Shown: in pieces, positions 27,075 through 35,361 of the stretch
Numbering within the stretch: position 1 is the first letter of the stretch
How the letters are laid out: each line of letters opens with the position of its first letter
Assembly: GCF_000374045.1 (NCBI RefSeq)
Contig: NZ_KB893336.1
Location: 1 to 40,338, forward strand
Reading direction: 5' to 3'
From: Segetibacter koreensis DSM 18137
GTDB taxonomy: Bacteria > Bacteroidota > Bacteroidia > Chitinophagales > Chitinophagaceae
Length of the DNA: 40,338 nt
Notes under the pieces: generated by a model
The model's database searches: none
Told to the model about the DNA's origin: nothing
What the model saw: the letters and a program-made list of their open reading frames with translations, nothing else
Position numbers and translations under genes: made by a program

Positions 27075-27893
27075 CTAAAAGATGGCTTGATGTACTGTAA
27101 GCTTATCTCCTACCTTAATATTTCCAACTCCCTCTGCCAATAAGTTTTGGCCGAACATCACTTTGTTATTGATGCTGCGGTAGCTGGAAAGCGTTTTGAG
27201 AGGTTCTGTTCCTTTTGTTCCTTCTTCCTGGTTTATTGTGGTTAAAATACAGCGGGCGCAAGGCTTTACAGCAGTAAAAGTAATATCACCAATTTGAAAT
27301 GTTTGCATTGCATCTTCACAATACGGAGCACCACCTTTAAAGACAAGATTTGGCCTGAAACGATTCATGAGAACAGGCTGAGTTAAACGGCAATTAAGAT
27401 CGTCAAGTGAAGACTGACCTATCATCATAAATGGATAACTATCAGCAAAACTTACGATCTCGTTATTAGTTGCATAATTTGGATCAACAAGCCGGCGAGT
27501 AGTTGCAGGCATATAAACCAATTGAACAGGCATATGCAACGCATATGAAAACCATTCATCCGCAATCGAACTCACTTCTGATGCTGCGCATACATCGTCC
27601 CATATACTTACGGTAATGTTCTTTTGCATCGTGACATCAAATGGTATAGTAAGGGGTGAAAGGAGGTTTTTTTTATGCGTTATCATCAACCCTGCGGGAA
27701 CGAGACGTACTTGCAAAAGCGCCATATCACTGTATGCTCTCTGAGAAAGAAACTGACCAGCTTTATCGGTCAGCATCCAGCGTCGATCGTATTGAAGTCC
27801 TGTTTGCTGTACTTCAGCTTCCTGCACAGATATGCCTCCTAAAGATTTAATAGGATAGATGTATATGTCCTTTAGCTCTAAATCCTCCATCAT
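27075..27893 (-). CDS. MOSC domain-containing protein (YcbX/mARC-like)
   Basis: This 272-residue protein has an N-terminal MOSC beta-barrel (about 5-120: IYIYPIKSLGGISVQEA, YDRRWMLTD) and a C-terminal MOSC domain (about 145-268: NRFRPNLVFKGGAPYCED, TFTAVKPCARCILTTINQEEG). Cys212 and Cys215 in KPCARC sit where relatives bind the molybdenum cofactor. Family members reduce N-hydroxylated compounds with electrons from a ferredoxin or cytochrome b5 partner. The E. coli relative YcbX has a fused ferredoxin domain; this one lacks it, so an external donor is needed. The second codon is also ATG, so the start could be 3 bases shorter. Transcribed in the same direction as pfkB but 190 bp away. Confidence 0.88.
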   Translation of the reverse strand: MMEDLELKDIYIYPIKSLGGISVQEAEVQQTGLQYDRRWMLTDKAGQFLSQRAYSDMALLQVRLVPAGLMITHKKNLLSPLTIPFDVTMQKNITVSIWDDVCAASEVSSIADEWFSYALHMPVQLVYMPATTRRLVDPNYATNNEIVSFADSYPFMMIGQSSLDDLNCRLTQPVLMNRFRPNLVFKGGAPYCEDAMQTFQIGDITFTAVKPCARCILTTINQEEGTKGTEPLKTLSSYRSINNKVMFGQNLLAEGVGNIKVGDKLTVHQAIF

Positions 27894-27926
27894 TTTTTGC
27901 TTAAGTGTTACTTACCAGAACAGCTT

Positions 27927-27955
27927 CAAATAATGATTGCTTTTCTCATAGCAAA
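27927..27955 (-). promoter_or_regulatory. possible promoter for the MOSC gene
   Basis: On the minus strand TTTG (27955-27952) is followed after 17 bases by ATTATTTG (27934-27927). Spacing is 2 bases short of ideal and the first two bases of the -10 differ, so this is tentative. Confidence 0.25.
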
Positions 27956-28083
27956 CAGATAAACCGAAGATAAATCGGGAATTCGTTAACCTGGTAAAAA
28001 TTAAAAATTCTTACGGAAGAATAATTACAATCCTTGAATCCCCCGATTGAAATAGGAAAGTTAGATAATCACAGTGTCTATAA

Positions 28084-29034
28084 TTAAGTTACCAAAACCT
28101 CTACTTTTTCTCCCTTTAAGTATGCAAACAATTTTTCAACATCTTCTTTTTTACACAGTTCAGTCCCGGTGTTCATAGTAGCGGCAGTACCTGCAGCTAT
28201 CCCATATTGCAGCACTTCCCTTAAAGGAAGGCCTCTTAAAAAACCAAGTACCATACCCGCTACCATACTATCACCTGCTCCTACTGTACTTCTCCTTTTA
28301 ACAACAGGTGACGGGCAGTTAAATACAATATCTTTAGAAACCAACGAGGCGCCTGATGCGCCCATTGAAACTACCATCATCTCACATCCTCCCCTATTTA
28401 TTATCTCTTTGGCAGCTCTGATGGCATCTTCTGCGTGTAGTTCTTCCACTCCTTTCAGGCTGCTTAACTCTCCCATGTTTGGCTTTATCATAAAAAGCCC
28501 CTCATTAATAGCGTGACGTAAAGGCTCTCCCGATGTGTCAACTACAAGCTTTGCAGTTATTTTTTTGGCAATTGCAGCTAATCTGCCAAAAAAATCTTCG
28601 GGCACACCATTTGGCAAACTACCGCTAGCCACGATATATTCCACCCCGGAAGATTTTTCGAGTATATTTAGACATTGTTGCCATTCATGTTCCCGCACTT
28701 CAGGACCGGGCATTATAAAACGATATTGAAGATTTGAAGAATTATCAACTACTATTAAATTTTCTCTTGTTTGTTCTTCTATTTCTACGACGCATGAATT
28801 AATTCCTTCAGCAAAAAGTAAATGCTCAAAATATTTTCCGCTATGACCACCTGCCAGGTAAATCGCTGTCGAACTTCCACCAAGTTTTTTAATGGCTCGC
28901 GACACGTTTACTCCCCCACCACCAGGTTCAAATTTTGGTACTGAACATCTCAATTTTTTATCCGGAACAATACTGTTCACCGTAGTACTTTTATCTATAG
29001 CAGGATTTAATGTAAGCGTAACAATTTTTTCCAT
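28084..29034 (-). CDS. pfkB: 6-phosphofructokinase, PfkB (Pfk-2) type
   Basis: Taking the ATG at 29034 (a TTG at 29043 would add three residues) gives 316 residues. The sequence follows E. coli Pfk-2 closely from memory: TLTLNPAID, KLRCSVPKFEPGGGGVNVSRAI, ASGSLPNGVPEDF, VVDTSGEPLRHA, IKPNMGELS, and the ATP/catalytic motif STVGAGDSMVAG with the base Asp. It should phosphorylate fructose-6-phosphate with ATP in glycolysis. 1-phosphofructokinase or tagatose-6-phosphate kinase activity remains possible in this family, but the KLRC and PGGGGVNV segments fit Pfk-2 best. It lies 44 bp downstream of the SafE-like gene on the same strand, so it is probably in the FixH operon, an unusual partner for a glycolytic enzyme. 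Confidence 0.88.
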   Translation of the reverse strand: MEKIVTLTLNPAIDKSTTVNSIVPDKKLRCSVPKFEPGGGGVNVSRAIKKLGGSSTAIYLAGGHSGKYFEHLLFAEGINSCVVEIEEQTRENLIVVDNSSNLQYRFIMPGPEVREHEWQQCLNILEKSSGVEYIVASGSLPNGVPEDFFGRLAAIAKKITAKLVVDTSGEPLRHAINEGLFMIKPNMGELSSLKGVEELHAEDAIRAAKEIINRGGCEMMVVSMGASGASLVSKDIVFNCPSPVVKRRSTVGAGDSMVAGMVLGFLRGLPLREVLQYGIAAGTAATMNTGTELCKKEDVEKLFAYLKGEKVEVLVT

Positions 29035-29078
29035 TTTGTACAACTTTTATTGATAATACTCGCCCTCGAAAGATGAGA

Positions 29079-29786
29079 TCAATGACACCTGACTGCAGTA
29101 GCAGCAGTATTTGTAATAGCAGGACTTAAGTATGGAATATTTAAACCCATTCCTCTTACTATAAGCAATATACCCATTAAAGCGACAACAAATGGAACTG
29201 ATTTTTTTATTGTATTACGTGTTGTAATGCTAATAAGAAAACCAAAATAAGAAAGAAGAAATAAAGCAGGAAAAGTGCCCATTCCAAAAGCTACCATAAA
29301 GGTCGCCGCACCCGTTATTGATCCTACCGCCATAGCGCCGGTTATAGCTAAATAAACTAAACCACAAGGTAAAAGCCCGTTAGCTATACCAAGAGAAAAT
29401 ATACCGGGAAAAGAAGGTTTTTTAATAAAGCGTATAATTAGTTTTTGCACAAGGCCATTTACCTTTTTAAACCCGGGCAGATGAAAAACGGGCAGACCTA
29501 AAAATGATTGAATTACAATTATTAAAATTCCGGCTCCGGCAATGATTGAAAACCATTGTTGAAATCCACCTATGTACAGTTGCCTTCCTGCAATACCAAC
29601 CAGCATTCCTAGCAAAGCATAAGTAAATATGCGACCGGAATTGTACAATAAAATTCCGAACAATTTTTTAGTGGGGGACAGATGTTGAGTAGGCAGGCTA
29701 AAGGCTATTGCGCCACACATACTTACACAATGAAAGCTACTGAGCAAGCCAAGCACAAGGGCAGATATGAAGATTTGGAAGCTCAT
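29079..29786 (-). CDS. SafE/DsbD-like membrane protein (sulfite exporter TauE/SafE family)
   Basis: This 235-residue protein has about six membrane helices. Near the N-terminus it shows SSFHCVSMCGAIAFSLP, the His-Cys...Met-Cys-Gly motif of the UreH/CcoS-linked DsbD_2 branch, and later GIANGLLPCGLVYLAITGA, the LPCG loop. It ends in Arg-Cys-His. In Bacteroidota this gene usually follows FixH in cbb3 oxidase clusters and is thought to move copper or reducing equivalents for oxidase assembly. Its start codon overlaps the stop codon of FixH by one base (TAATG), so translation is coupled. The family name mentions sulfite, but context favours a metal or thiol role. Confidence 0.85.
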   Translation of the reverse strand: MSFQIFISALVLGLLSSFHCVSMCGAIAFSLPTQHLSPTKKLFGILLYNSGRIFTYALLGMLVGIAGRQLYIGGFQQWFSIIAGAGILIIVIQSFLGLPVFHLPGFKKVNGLVQKLIIRFIKKPSFPGIFSLGIANGLLPCGLVYLAITGAMAVGSITGAATFMVAFGMGTFPALFLLSYFGFLISITTRNTIKKSVPFVVALMGILLIVRGMGLNIPYLSPAITNTAATAVRCH

Positions 29787-30220
29787 TATTTTACTTCCAG
29801 TTTTTGCTCATTATAAAATTTATCGCTGCCTGTTTGCCAGCTCAGCTTAACCTGGTAATTAGCTTTTGCAAGTTTTGTTTTATCTATTACCATAACCCCC
29901 TCATCATTTACTTCTACCGGAATTTTTCTATCGTTAGAGGCATTTGTTGCACAGTAAAACCACGCTTTGCCGGTAGTTGCCAAACCGTTTAACTCTTTTG
30001 GCAATTGTATTGAAACTTCATCACCAATTTGAGTTATTTGTACATTGCTTAATTTATTGGCGTTATTAACGCCGTCTATCTTATCCTGGTATCGCAATTC
30101 ATCATTGTAATAATCCTTTGAGACGAGCTCAAAATTCTGCTTCATGCACTTATAAACCAGTGTACTCATTAAAACTGCAAAACCTATAAATACCAATATT
30201 AATTTATTGCCCCAGGTCAT
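29786..30220 (-). CDS. FixH family protein (cbb3 oxidase assembly-linked)
   Basis: The best start is the ATG at 30220, giving 144 residues (MTWGNKLILVFIGFAVLMST); an in-frame TTG at 30226 would add two. One N-terminal membrane helix is followed by MKQNFELVSKDYYNDELRYQDKIDGVNNA, the hallmark of Bacteroidota FixH, and a small beta-rich periplasmic domain. FixH (CcoH) supports assembly of the cbb3 cytochrome oxidase. In this window it is followed by the SafE-like gene but not by ccoN/O/P, ccoG or the copper ATPase, so the oxidase genes must be elsewhere or absent. Upstream there is a good -10 element. Confidence 0.88.
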   Translation of the reverse strand: MTWGNKLILVFIGFAVLMSTLVYKCMKQNFELVSKDYYNDELRYQDKIDGVNNANKLSNVQITQIGDEVSIQLPKELNGLATTGKAWFYCATNASNDRKIPVEVNDEGVMVIDKTKLAKANYQVKLSWQTGSDKFYNEQKLEVK

Positions 30221-30254
30221 AATCAATAGTTTTTTTAAAAACCTTATTTTACTG

Positions 30255-30262
30255 CAAAACTA
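30255..30262 (-). promoter_or_regulatory. candidate -10 element for the FixH operon
   Basis: TAGTTTTG on the minus strand is an exact TAnnTTTG match, about 35 bases before the FixH ATG. The -33 box 19 bases upstream reads GGTT, a poor match. Confidence 0.4.
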
Positions 30263-30511
30263 TTTGCGGTTAACAAGTTGAACCTTAACAACAATCATTC
30301 AAAAACATGAGATTAATCATTTTATTTACGGAGAAAGCGGTAAAAGTGAAAAGAAATTGCTTGAAGAATAAAAAGGAAAAGTATAAAAAGTAAAACATAT
30401 TCACTACATATTTATAAATTCAATTTCGGTTTTTATAACTTTTTCCGCCTGTTATCGCTGCGGTTAAAAATATTTACCTTAACTGACTTTACTAATAATT
30501 ACCAGTTTATT

Positions 30512-32692
30512 ATGCTAAAAGTTTATTTTCTCCTTCTCCTTTTACCACTTATGGTAGAGGCGCAGCCTTTGACTAAAACAGAAATTACCCGTTGCAATCA
30601 ACAAGCTAAAAATGTTACTATTATTCGAGACAACTGGGGCATACCCCATGTATATGGCAAAACAGATGCAGATGCAGTATTCGGCCTAATGTATGCTCAA
30701 TGCGAAGATGACTTTAAAAGAATAGAAATGAATTATGTCGAAAAGCTTGGAAGAATGGCAGAATTGAAAGGAGAGCCGGAATTATATAATGATCTGCTTA
30801 TTAGATTACTGATAGATACAACAGAGGCCAAAGCTGATTATAACAGAGCACAACCGTGGTTAAGAAAATTATTAAACGCTTATGCAGATGGAATAAATTA
30901 TTATCTCTACAAAAACCCATTGATTAAGCCAGCTTTGATACAACATTTTCAACCCTGGTTTCCATTGCTTTGGACCGACGGAAGCATAGGTGCAATTAAT
31001 ACCGCAGATATAACTACTGATGAGTTAAAGGCTTTTTATAATGGAAATGATGAAGTTACCAAAGCTGAAAATAAAGAGCCGGAACTCCCTGATGGCTCTA
31101 ATGGTTTTGCCATTGCTCCTTCAAAAACAGCCTCTGGCAATGCTATCTTGTATATTAATCCGCATGTTACTTTTTACTTCAGGCCCGAAGTGCAGGTACA
31201 AAGCCTTGAAGGTCTGAATGCATATGGAGCTGTTACATGGGGGCAGTTTTTTGTTTACCAGGGTTTCAACGAACATTGTGGATGGATGCATACTTCAAGC
31301 GATGTAGATGTGGCAGACCTGTATTCAGAAAAAATTGTAAAACGAAATAATATTCTTTTTTATGAATATAATAAAATACTAAAACCAGTAAAAGAAAAAA
31401 AGATAACGATAGGTTATCGTAATGCAGATAAAACATTGCAAACAAAAACCTTTACAGCTTATTATACCGGCCATGGTCCTGTAATGGCAAAGCGAGATGG
31501 AAAATGGATTAGCCTTAAATCTTATAATCGCTCGATGACCAGTTTAATTCAAAGCTGGGTAAGAACAAAATCAAAAGGGTTTGACGATTACAAACAAGCC
31601 ATGCAATTGCGGGCAAATACATCTAACAATACCGTATTTGCAGATGACAAAGGAAACATTGCTTACTGGCATGGCAACTTTGTGCCTGTAAGAGATAAAA
31701 ACTTCGATTGGTCTAAGCCGGTAGACGGCAGTGTAGCCGCAACAGAATGGAAAGGTCTTCATAAAGTAGATGAAATCATACACTTATATAATCCTGCAAA
31801 CGGATGGATACAAAATTGCAACTCAACTCCGTTTACAGCAGCCGGTATTAACAGTCCTAAAAAAGAAAATTATCCTTCATATATGGCGCCTAACGGTGAA
31901 AATTTTCGTGGAATAAATGCTGTAAGAGTGTTAAGCAGCCAATCAGATTATACACTTGATAAAGTAATTGCTTCAGGTTATGATACCCATCTAACTGCAT
32001 TTGATGTTTTAATACCAGCTCTTCTAAAAGCAAATAAAACGACTAGCTCAGACACAACTTACAAGTCAGTGGAAACTGCTATAAAAATCTTATCTGAATG
32101 GGATCATAACACTTCTGAAAAATCAGTTGCCACCACTTTAGCTATAGAATGGGCACAAAAGTTATTGCCTGTTTTAATGAACCAGTTTAAAAATGATGAA
32201 AAGGCAGACCTGGTAGAAAAATTTAAAAAATTTGCAGCGGAGGCTTCACTGCCGGTGCTATTGCGCCCCTTCAAAGAAGTGATTACAGAACTTCAAAATA
32301 AATTTGGAACATGGGAGATAGAATGGGGAGAGATTAACCGGTATCAAAGACTTACAGATGATCTGGAAGATATACACGATGATATTCAACCCAGCTTACC
32401 CGACGGATTTGCAGCGTCTATATGGGGATGCTTACCCTCGTTTGTAAGTCGCACGTATCCTGGTACTAAAAAACGCTACGGTTATAATGGCAATAGCTTT
32501 ATTTGCGCAGTGGAATTCGGAAAAAGAATAAAGGCAAAATCTTTATTAACAGGCGGAGAAAGCGGAAATAAAGAATCTCGACATTTTACTGACCAGGCCC
32601 TGATGTACACCAAGGGACAATTTAAAGATGTTCTATTCTACAAAGAAGATGTCGTAAAGCATGCAGAAAAGACATACCATCCGGGTCAGTGA
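30512..32692 (+). CDS. penicillin acylase-family Ntn hydrolase
   Basis: This 726-residue protein has a signal peptide (MLKVYFLLLLLPLMVEA). The alpha-chain part shows VTIIRDNWGIPHVYGKTDADAVFGLMYAQCEDDF, the classic start of this family. A spacer leads to ELPDGSNGFAIAPSKTASG: Ser196 after Gly would become the N-terminal nucleophile of the beta chain after self-cleavage. The beta chain continues through INPHV, GWMHTSSDVDVADLY and the long C-terminal part to about 720. Relatives hydrolyse amide bonds in beta-lactams or N-acyl homoserine lactones; closest in feel are the AHL/cephalosporin acylase branch, but the substrate is not readable. It is expected to be periplasmic. Monocistronic; upstream is a 290-bp divergent promoter region. 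Confidence 0.92.
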   Translation: MLKVYFLLLLLPLMVEAQPLTKTEITRCNQQAKNVTIIRDNWGIPHVYGKTDADAVFGLMYAQCEDDFKRIEMNYVEKLGRMAELKGEPELYNDLLIRLLIDTTEAKADYNRAQPWLRKLLNAYADGINYYLYKNPLIKPALIQHFQPWFPLLWTDGSIGAINTADITTDELKAFYNGNDEVTKAENKEPELPDGSNGFAIAPSKTASGNAILYINPHVTFYFRPEVQVQSLEGLNAYGAVTWGQFFVYQGFNEHCGWMHTSSDVDVADLYSEKIVKRNNILFYEYNKILKPVKEKKITIGYRNADKTLQTKTFTAYYTGHGPVMAKRDGKWISLKSYNRSMTSLIQSWVRTKSKGFDDYKQAMQLRANTSNNTVFADDKGNIAYWHGNFVPVRDKNFDWSKPVDGSVAATEWKGLHKVDEIIHLYNPANGWIQNCNSTPFTAAGINSPKKENYPSYMAPNGENFRGINAVRVLSSQSDYTLDKVIASGYDTHLTAFDVLIPALLKANKTTSSDTTYKSVETAIKILSEWDHNTSEKSVATTLAIEWAQKLLPVLMNQFKNDEKADLVEKFKKFAAEASLPVLLRPFKEVITELQNKFGTWEIEWGEINRYQRLTDDLEDIHDDIQPSLPDGFAASIWGCLPSFVSRTYPGTKKRYGYNGNSFICAVEFGKRIKAKSLLTGGESGNKESRHFTDQALMYTKGQFKDVLFYKEDVVKHAEKTYHPGQ

Positions 32693-32737
32693 GATATAAA
32701 TACAAAACAGCCCTTATCTAAACCAATTGATAGGACG

Positions 32738-32762
32738 AAAAAAGGTTGTGTTACCACAACCT
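32738..32762 (-). terminator. Rho-independent terminator of the Dabb gene
   Basis: Read on the minus strand, AGGTTGTG, loop GTAA, CACAACCT is a perfect 8-bp stem followed directly by a T-run (32742-32738). It lies about 65 bases after the Dabb stop codon. Confidence 0.8.
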
Positions 32763-32826
32763 ACTAAAGTCTCAATCATAAAGGTTTTTATATTCTTTAC
32801 TGCTTATACAACTAAAAGATACTCTT

Positions 32827-33189
32827 TTAAGCCCCCACAGAATCATATACGATTACCTTCTCCCACAAAGGCGAACAGTTTTCAACAAACTTTAAGTGTA
32901 TAGGATGATCCTGGTATGTTTTCTGACCGGCAAGATCATCAAAAAATAAAAGTTCGGAAGCGCTAAAGCTGCCGTCTACCACATCCCGCTGTTCGGTGGA
33001 AGCAGGTACTCCAACATGAATTTGCCTGACAGTTTCAATCTGCTTAAGTGTTTGTAGACCCTCAATCAGTTTATTCAAATCTTCTTTTGATGAAGGGTTT
33101 TTTAACCAAAAGAAAACCTGGTGAATTACTGGGCTTTTGTTTTCTGTTTCATTGAAGGTCTCTGCTGTTGCTGTTGTACCTGCACTCAT
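32827..33189 (-). CDS. Dabb-family (stress-responsive alpha/beta barrel) protein
   Basis: This 120-residue protein carries one Dabb domain (about 20-118): VIHQVFFWLKNPSSKEDLNKLIEGL, RQIHVGVPAST, and ASELLFFDDLAGQKTYQDHPIHLKFVEN. These match the dimeric ferredoxin-like fold of the family. Dabb proteins are small cytoplasmic dimers; plant members respond to stress and some bacterial relatives act in catabolic or polyketide pathways, but many have no known role. The first 18 residues are a low-complexity Thr/Ala/Glu tail. It is a single gene, with its own terminator downstream. Confidence 0.85.
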   Translation of the reverse strand: MSAGTTATAETFNETENKSPVIHQVFFWLKNPSSKEDLNKLIEGLQTLKQIETVRQIHVGVPASTEQRDVVDGSFSASELLFFDDLAGQKTYQDHPIHLKFVENCSPLWEKVIVYDSVGA

Positions 33190-33321
33190 AATTGAATTAA
33201 GGATTATTCGTTAAAAAAATAAAAATAGAGCTTTTTCTTGCAAAAATCCAATTCTTGATATTTGGCTTTCAAACATTATTACTAATTACTTTAAATACTT
33301 GGGCTGCCTGCGAAAAAACAG

Positions 33322-33371
33322 AAATCACTATAATAAAAGCCCTGGTGTAAGGGCTTTTATTATAGTGATTT
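33322..33371 (-). terminator. long perfect hairpin, terminator of the small secreted protein gene
   Basis: Two 22-bp arms (33322-33343 and 33350-33371) are perfectly complementary around a 6-base loop (GGTGTA on the plus strand). The top of the stem is the GC core AAGCCCT/AGGGCTT flanked by A/T tracts on both sides, so it can work in both directions. It starts about 80 bases after the stop at 33451. Confidence 0.8.
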
Positions 33372-33450
33372 TCAAAAGTAGTTCTGAGCAACGACTTTAC
33401 CTGTAGTTGGGCATTTTTATTTGCCAACCAATAGTGGGATCCGTTTTTAT

Positions 33451-33867
33451 TTATAGTCCTTTTACTATGTATTCCTGGGTTGTTTTAACTTCAGAATCAA
33501 TTGAAAAAGTTTGACTAATCCTATTTTTTCTTGTTTCAATAGAAAAAGTAAGTTTAACATCATCAGGAATTTCGGTTAAAAGAACATCTGTGTTTAATGG
33601 TTTTGCATCAAAACTTCTGCTATAAAGAACCTCGTTATGATCGTTCTTTATTACCAGCTGAAAGGGTTGTGTCGCCTCATTTTTGTAATCGACTTTGAAT
33701 ACCAGGTAATTGCCTTTGAACCCTTTATAACTAACATAAGATGCTGCATCACTTGCAGGACGTTCGGGAGCGGCAAAAGTATTTGAATAGCTACCGAAAA
33801 TAATGACAAAGGCCAGGGAGAAAATAATTACCTTTTTTTCAATTGATTTAATTAATTGCTTTTTCAT
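33451..33867 (-). CDS. small secreted protein of unknown function
   Basis: This 138-residue protein has a signal peptide (positive MKKQLIKSIEKKV, hydrophobic core, cut near NTFAA at about residue 32). The mature part of about 105 residues is beta-rich: SYKGFKGNYLVFKVDYKNE, FQLVIKNDHNEVLYSRSF, and KLTFSIETRKNRISQTFSI. It resembles small secreted Ig-like or sorting-domain-like proteins that are common and uncharacterised in Chitinophagaceae, though this is from memory of the pattern, not a named family. No Cys or catalytic motif. It is expressed alone, with a strong terminator behind and a pair of 12-bp direct repeats just upstream of its start. Confidence 0.75.
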   Translation of the reverse strand: MKKQLIKSIEKKVIIFSLAFVIIFGSYSNTFAAPERPASDAASYVSYKGFKGNYLVFKVDYKNEATQPFQLVIKNDHNEVLYSRSFDAKPLNTDVLLTEIPDDVKLTFSIETRKNRISQTFSIDSEVKTTQEYIVKGL

Positions 33868-34168
33868 AAATTAACAGTTTAAACGTGAATAAAAAAATTC
33901 TTAACGGAAGCAACAGTTTAAACAAGCAATGTATTAATCAAACAACGTTACGTGGAAGCAATCTTGTACGCATTTAGGGCAAGAATAGTAGAAGTTGGTT
34001 TAGCTCTGGCAGCTTTTGATAAATCAAAGATAAGAGAATACTGAATAATAAAAATAAAAAGAGTAAAAAAAATATGATTAAATAATTGTTAAGCAACTTT
34101 TTACATATAAACAATAAAAAACAAACGGTTGTTAGCAAATCGAATTACATATTTTATATTACGATACT
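33868..34168. other. 301-bp gap between obgE and the small secreted protein gene
   Basis: No gene is visible; the sequence is strongly A/T-rich. Next to the downstream start codon it holds the repeated 12-mer listed separately. Imperfect palindromic A/T sequence near 34143-34161 lies just after the obgE stop and might help end that transcript. Confidence 0.4.
33873..33923. repeat. direct repeat pair AACAGTTTAAAC
   Basis: The same 12-mer occurs at 33873-33884 and 33912-33923, 39 bp start to start, immediately upstream of the minus-strand gene at 33867. Each copy contains the palindrome GTTTAAAC. The spacing is close to four helical turns, which would suit cooperative binding of a regulator. 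Confidence 0.5.
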
Positions 34169-35167
34169 TTACAAAGGTTTATTTAGAACTTTCCACAACA
34201 AGTCCTTCAATTCTGTAAGTCCTCTATTTGCTATCGAAGAAATAAATACGTAGGGAATGTCTTTGGGCAATTCTTCTGCTATCGCTTCTTTTAATTCTGC
34301 ATCGAGCATGTCGCTTTTGCTTATAGCTATTACAAAATCTTTCTGCAATAATTCGGGATTGTATTCTTCCAGTTCGTTATGAAGAATTTCGAATTCTTTT
34401 TTATGATCCTTACTATCGGCCGGAATTAAAAATAAGAGACAGGAGTTGCGCTCTATATGCCTGAGAAAACGATGTCCCAATCCCTTACCTTCTGCCGCCC
34501 CTTCTATAATGCCGGGCAGATCTGCAATGCAAAAACTTTTACCATCCCTATATTCCACCATTCCTAGCTGAGGAGTCAATGTGGTAAAAGCATAGTCAGC
34601 AATTTTAGGCTTGGCAGCAGTTATAACAGATAATAATGTAGATTTTCCTGCATTTGGAAACCCGACCAAACCTACATCGGCTAATACTTTTAATTCAATT
34701 ATTTTCCATCCTTCAACCCCTGGCTCACCTGGTTGATGATGTTCTGGCGCCTGGTTGGTAGGTGTAGCAAAATTAGCATTACCTAATCCTCCACGGCCTC
34801 CTTTTAACCATATCACCTCCTGCCCGTCTTCCAAAATTTCTGCATCTACTTTTCCTGTCTCTTCATCTTTGGCAACCGTACCTAACGGCACTTCAATGAT
34901 TATGTCTTTGCCCTCCCTGCCTGTACTATTATTTTTGCTTCCATTCTCGCCATCCTCAGCCAGCACATTTTTGTAATATCTTAGATGTAGTAATGTCCAA
35001 AGCTGTTTGTTGCCACGTAATATAATATGACCTCCCCGGCCGCCATCTCCTCCATCAGGACCACCCATTGCAGTTAATTTATTGCGCATAAAGTGCCTGC
35101 TTCCAGCTCCGCCATGACCACTTTTCGCAAAAATCCTTATGTAATCTATAAAGTTTGTTTTCTCCAT
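34169..35167 (-). CDS. obgE: Obg/CgtA GTPase
   Basis: This 332-residue protein has the glycine-rich Obg fold at the N-terminus (about 5-160: [38 protein letters not shown]) and a GTPase domain (161-330) with G1 GFPNAGKST (169-177), switch TTLTPQLG, G3 DLPG (216-219) and G4 in the form SKSD in place of NKxD, a variant I recall from Bacteroidota. It lacks the C-terminal OCT extension seen in Firmicutes. Obg binds the large ribosomal subunit and couples ribosome assembly to GTP and stress. It is transcribed alone between the AsmA gene and the small secreted protein gene. Confidence 0.97.
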   Translation of the reverse strand: MEKTNFIDYIRIFAKSGHGGAGSRHFMRNKLTAMGGPDGGDGGRGGHIILRGNKQLWTLLHLRYYKNVLAEDGENGSKNNSTGREGKDIIIEVPLGTVAKDEETGKVDAEILEDGQEVIWLKGGRGGLGNANFATPTNQAPEHHQPGEPGVEGWKIIELKVLADVGLVGFPNAGKSTLLSVITAAKPKIADYAFTTLTPQLGMVEYRDGKSFCIADLPGIIEGAAEGKGLGHRFLRHIERNSCLLFLIPADSKDHKKEFEILHNELEEYNPELLQKDFVIAISKSDMLDAELKEAIAEELPKDIPYVFISSIANRGLTELKDLLWKVLNKPL

Positions 35168-35174
35168 CAGGCTG

Positions 35175-35182
35175 CAAAGATA
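35175..35182 (-). promoter_or_regulatory. possible -10 element of obgE
   Basis: TATCTTTG on the minus strand matches TAnnTTTG exactly but lies only 7 bases before the ATG, which would make the mRNA nearly leaderless. No matching -33 box. Tentative. Confidence 0.22.
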
Positions 35183-35361
35183 AGTTTGTCTGCACTGGAA
35201 TCTATTTGATTATTAAACTCAACATAAGGAAAAACACCATTTATTGGTTTTGCTGGAGATTTTATTTAAAAGCGTCTACATAAAGAATGTAAAAAGGTAT
35301 GTTATTAGTAAACTGAACATGGCTGTAGATGCCTTGGGGCGATTTTCATATCCGAACTTCG

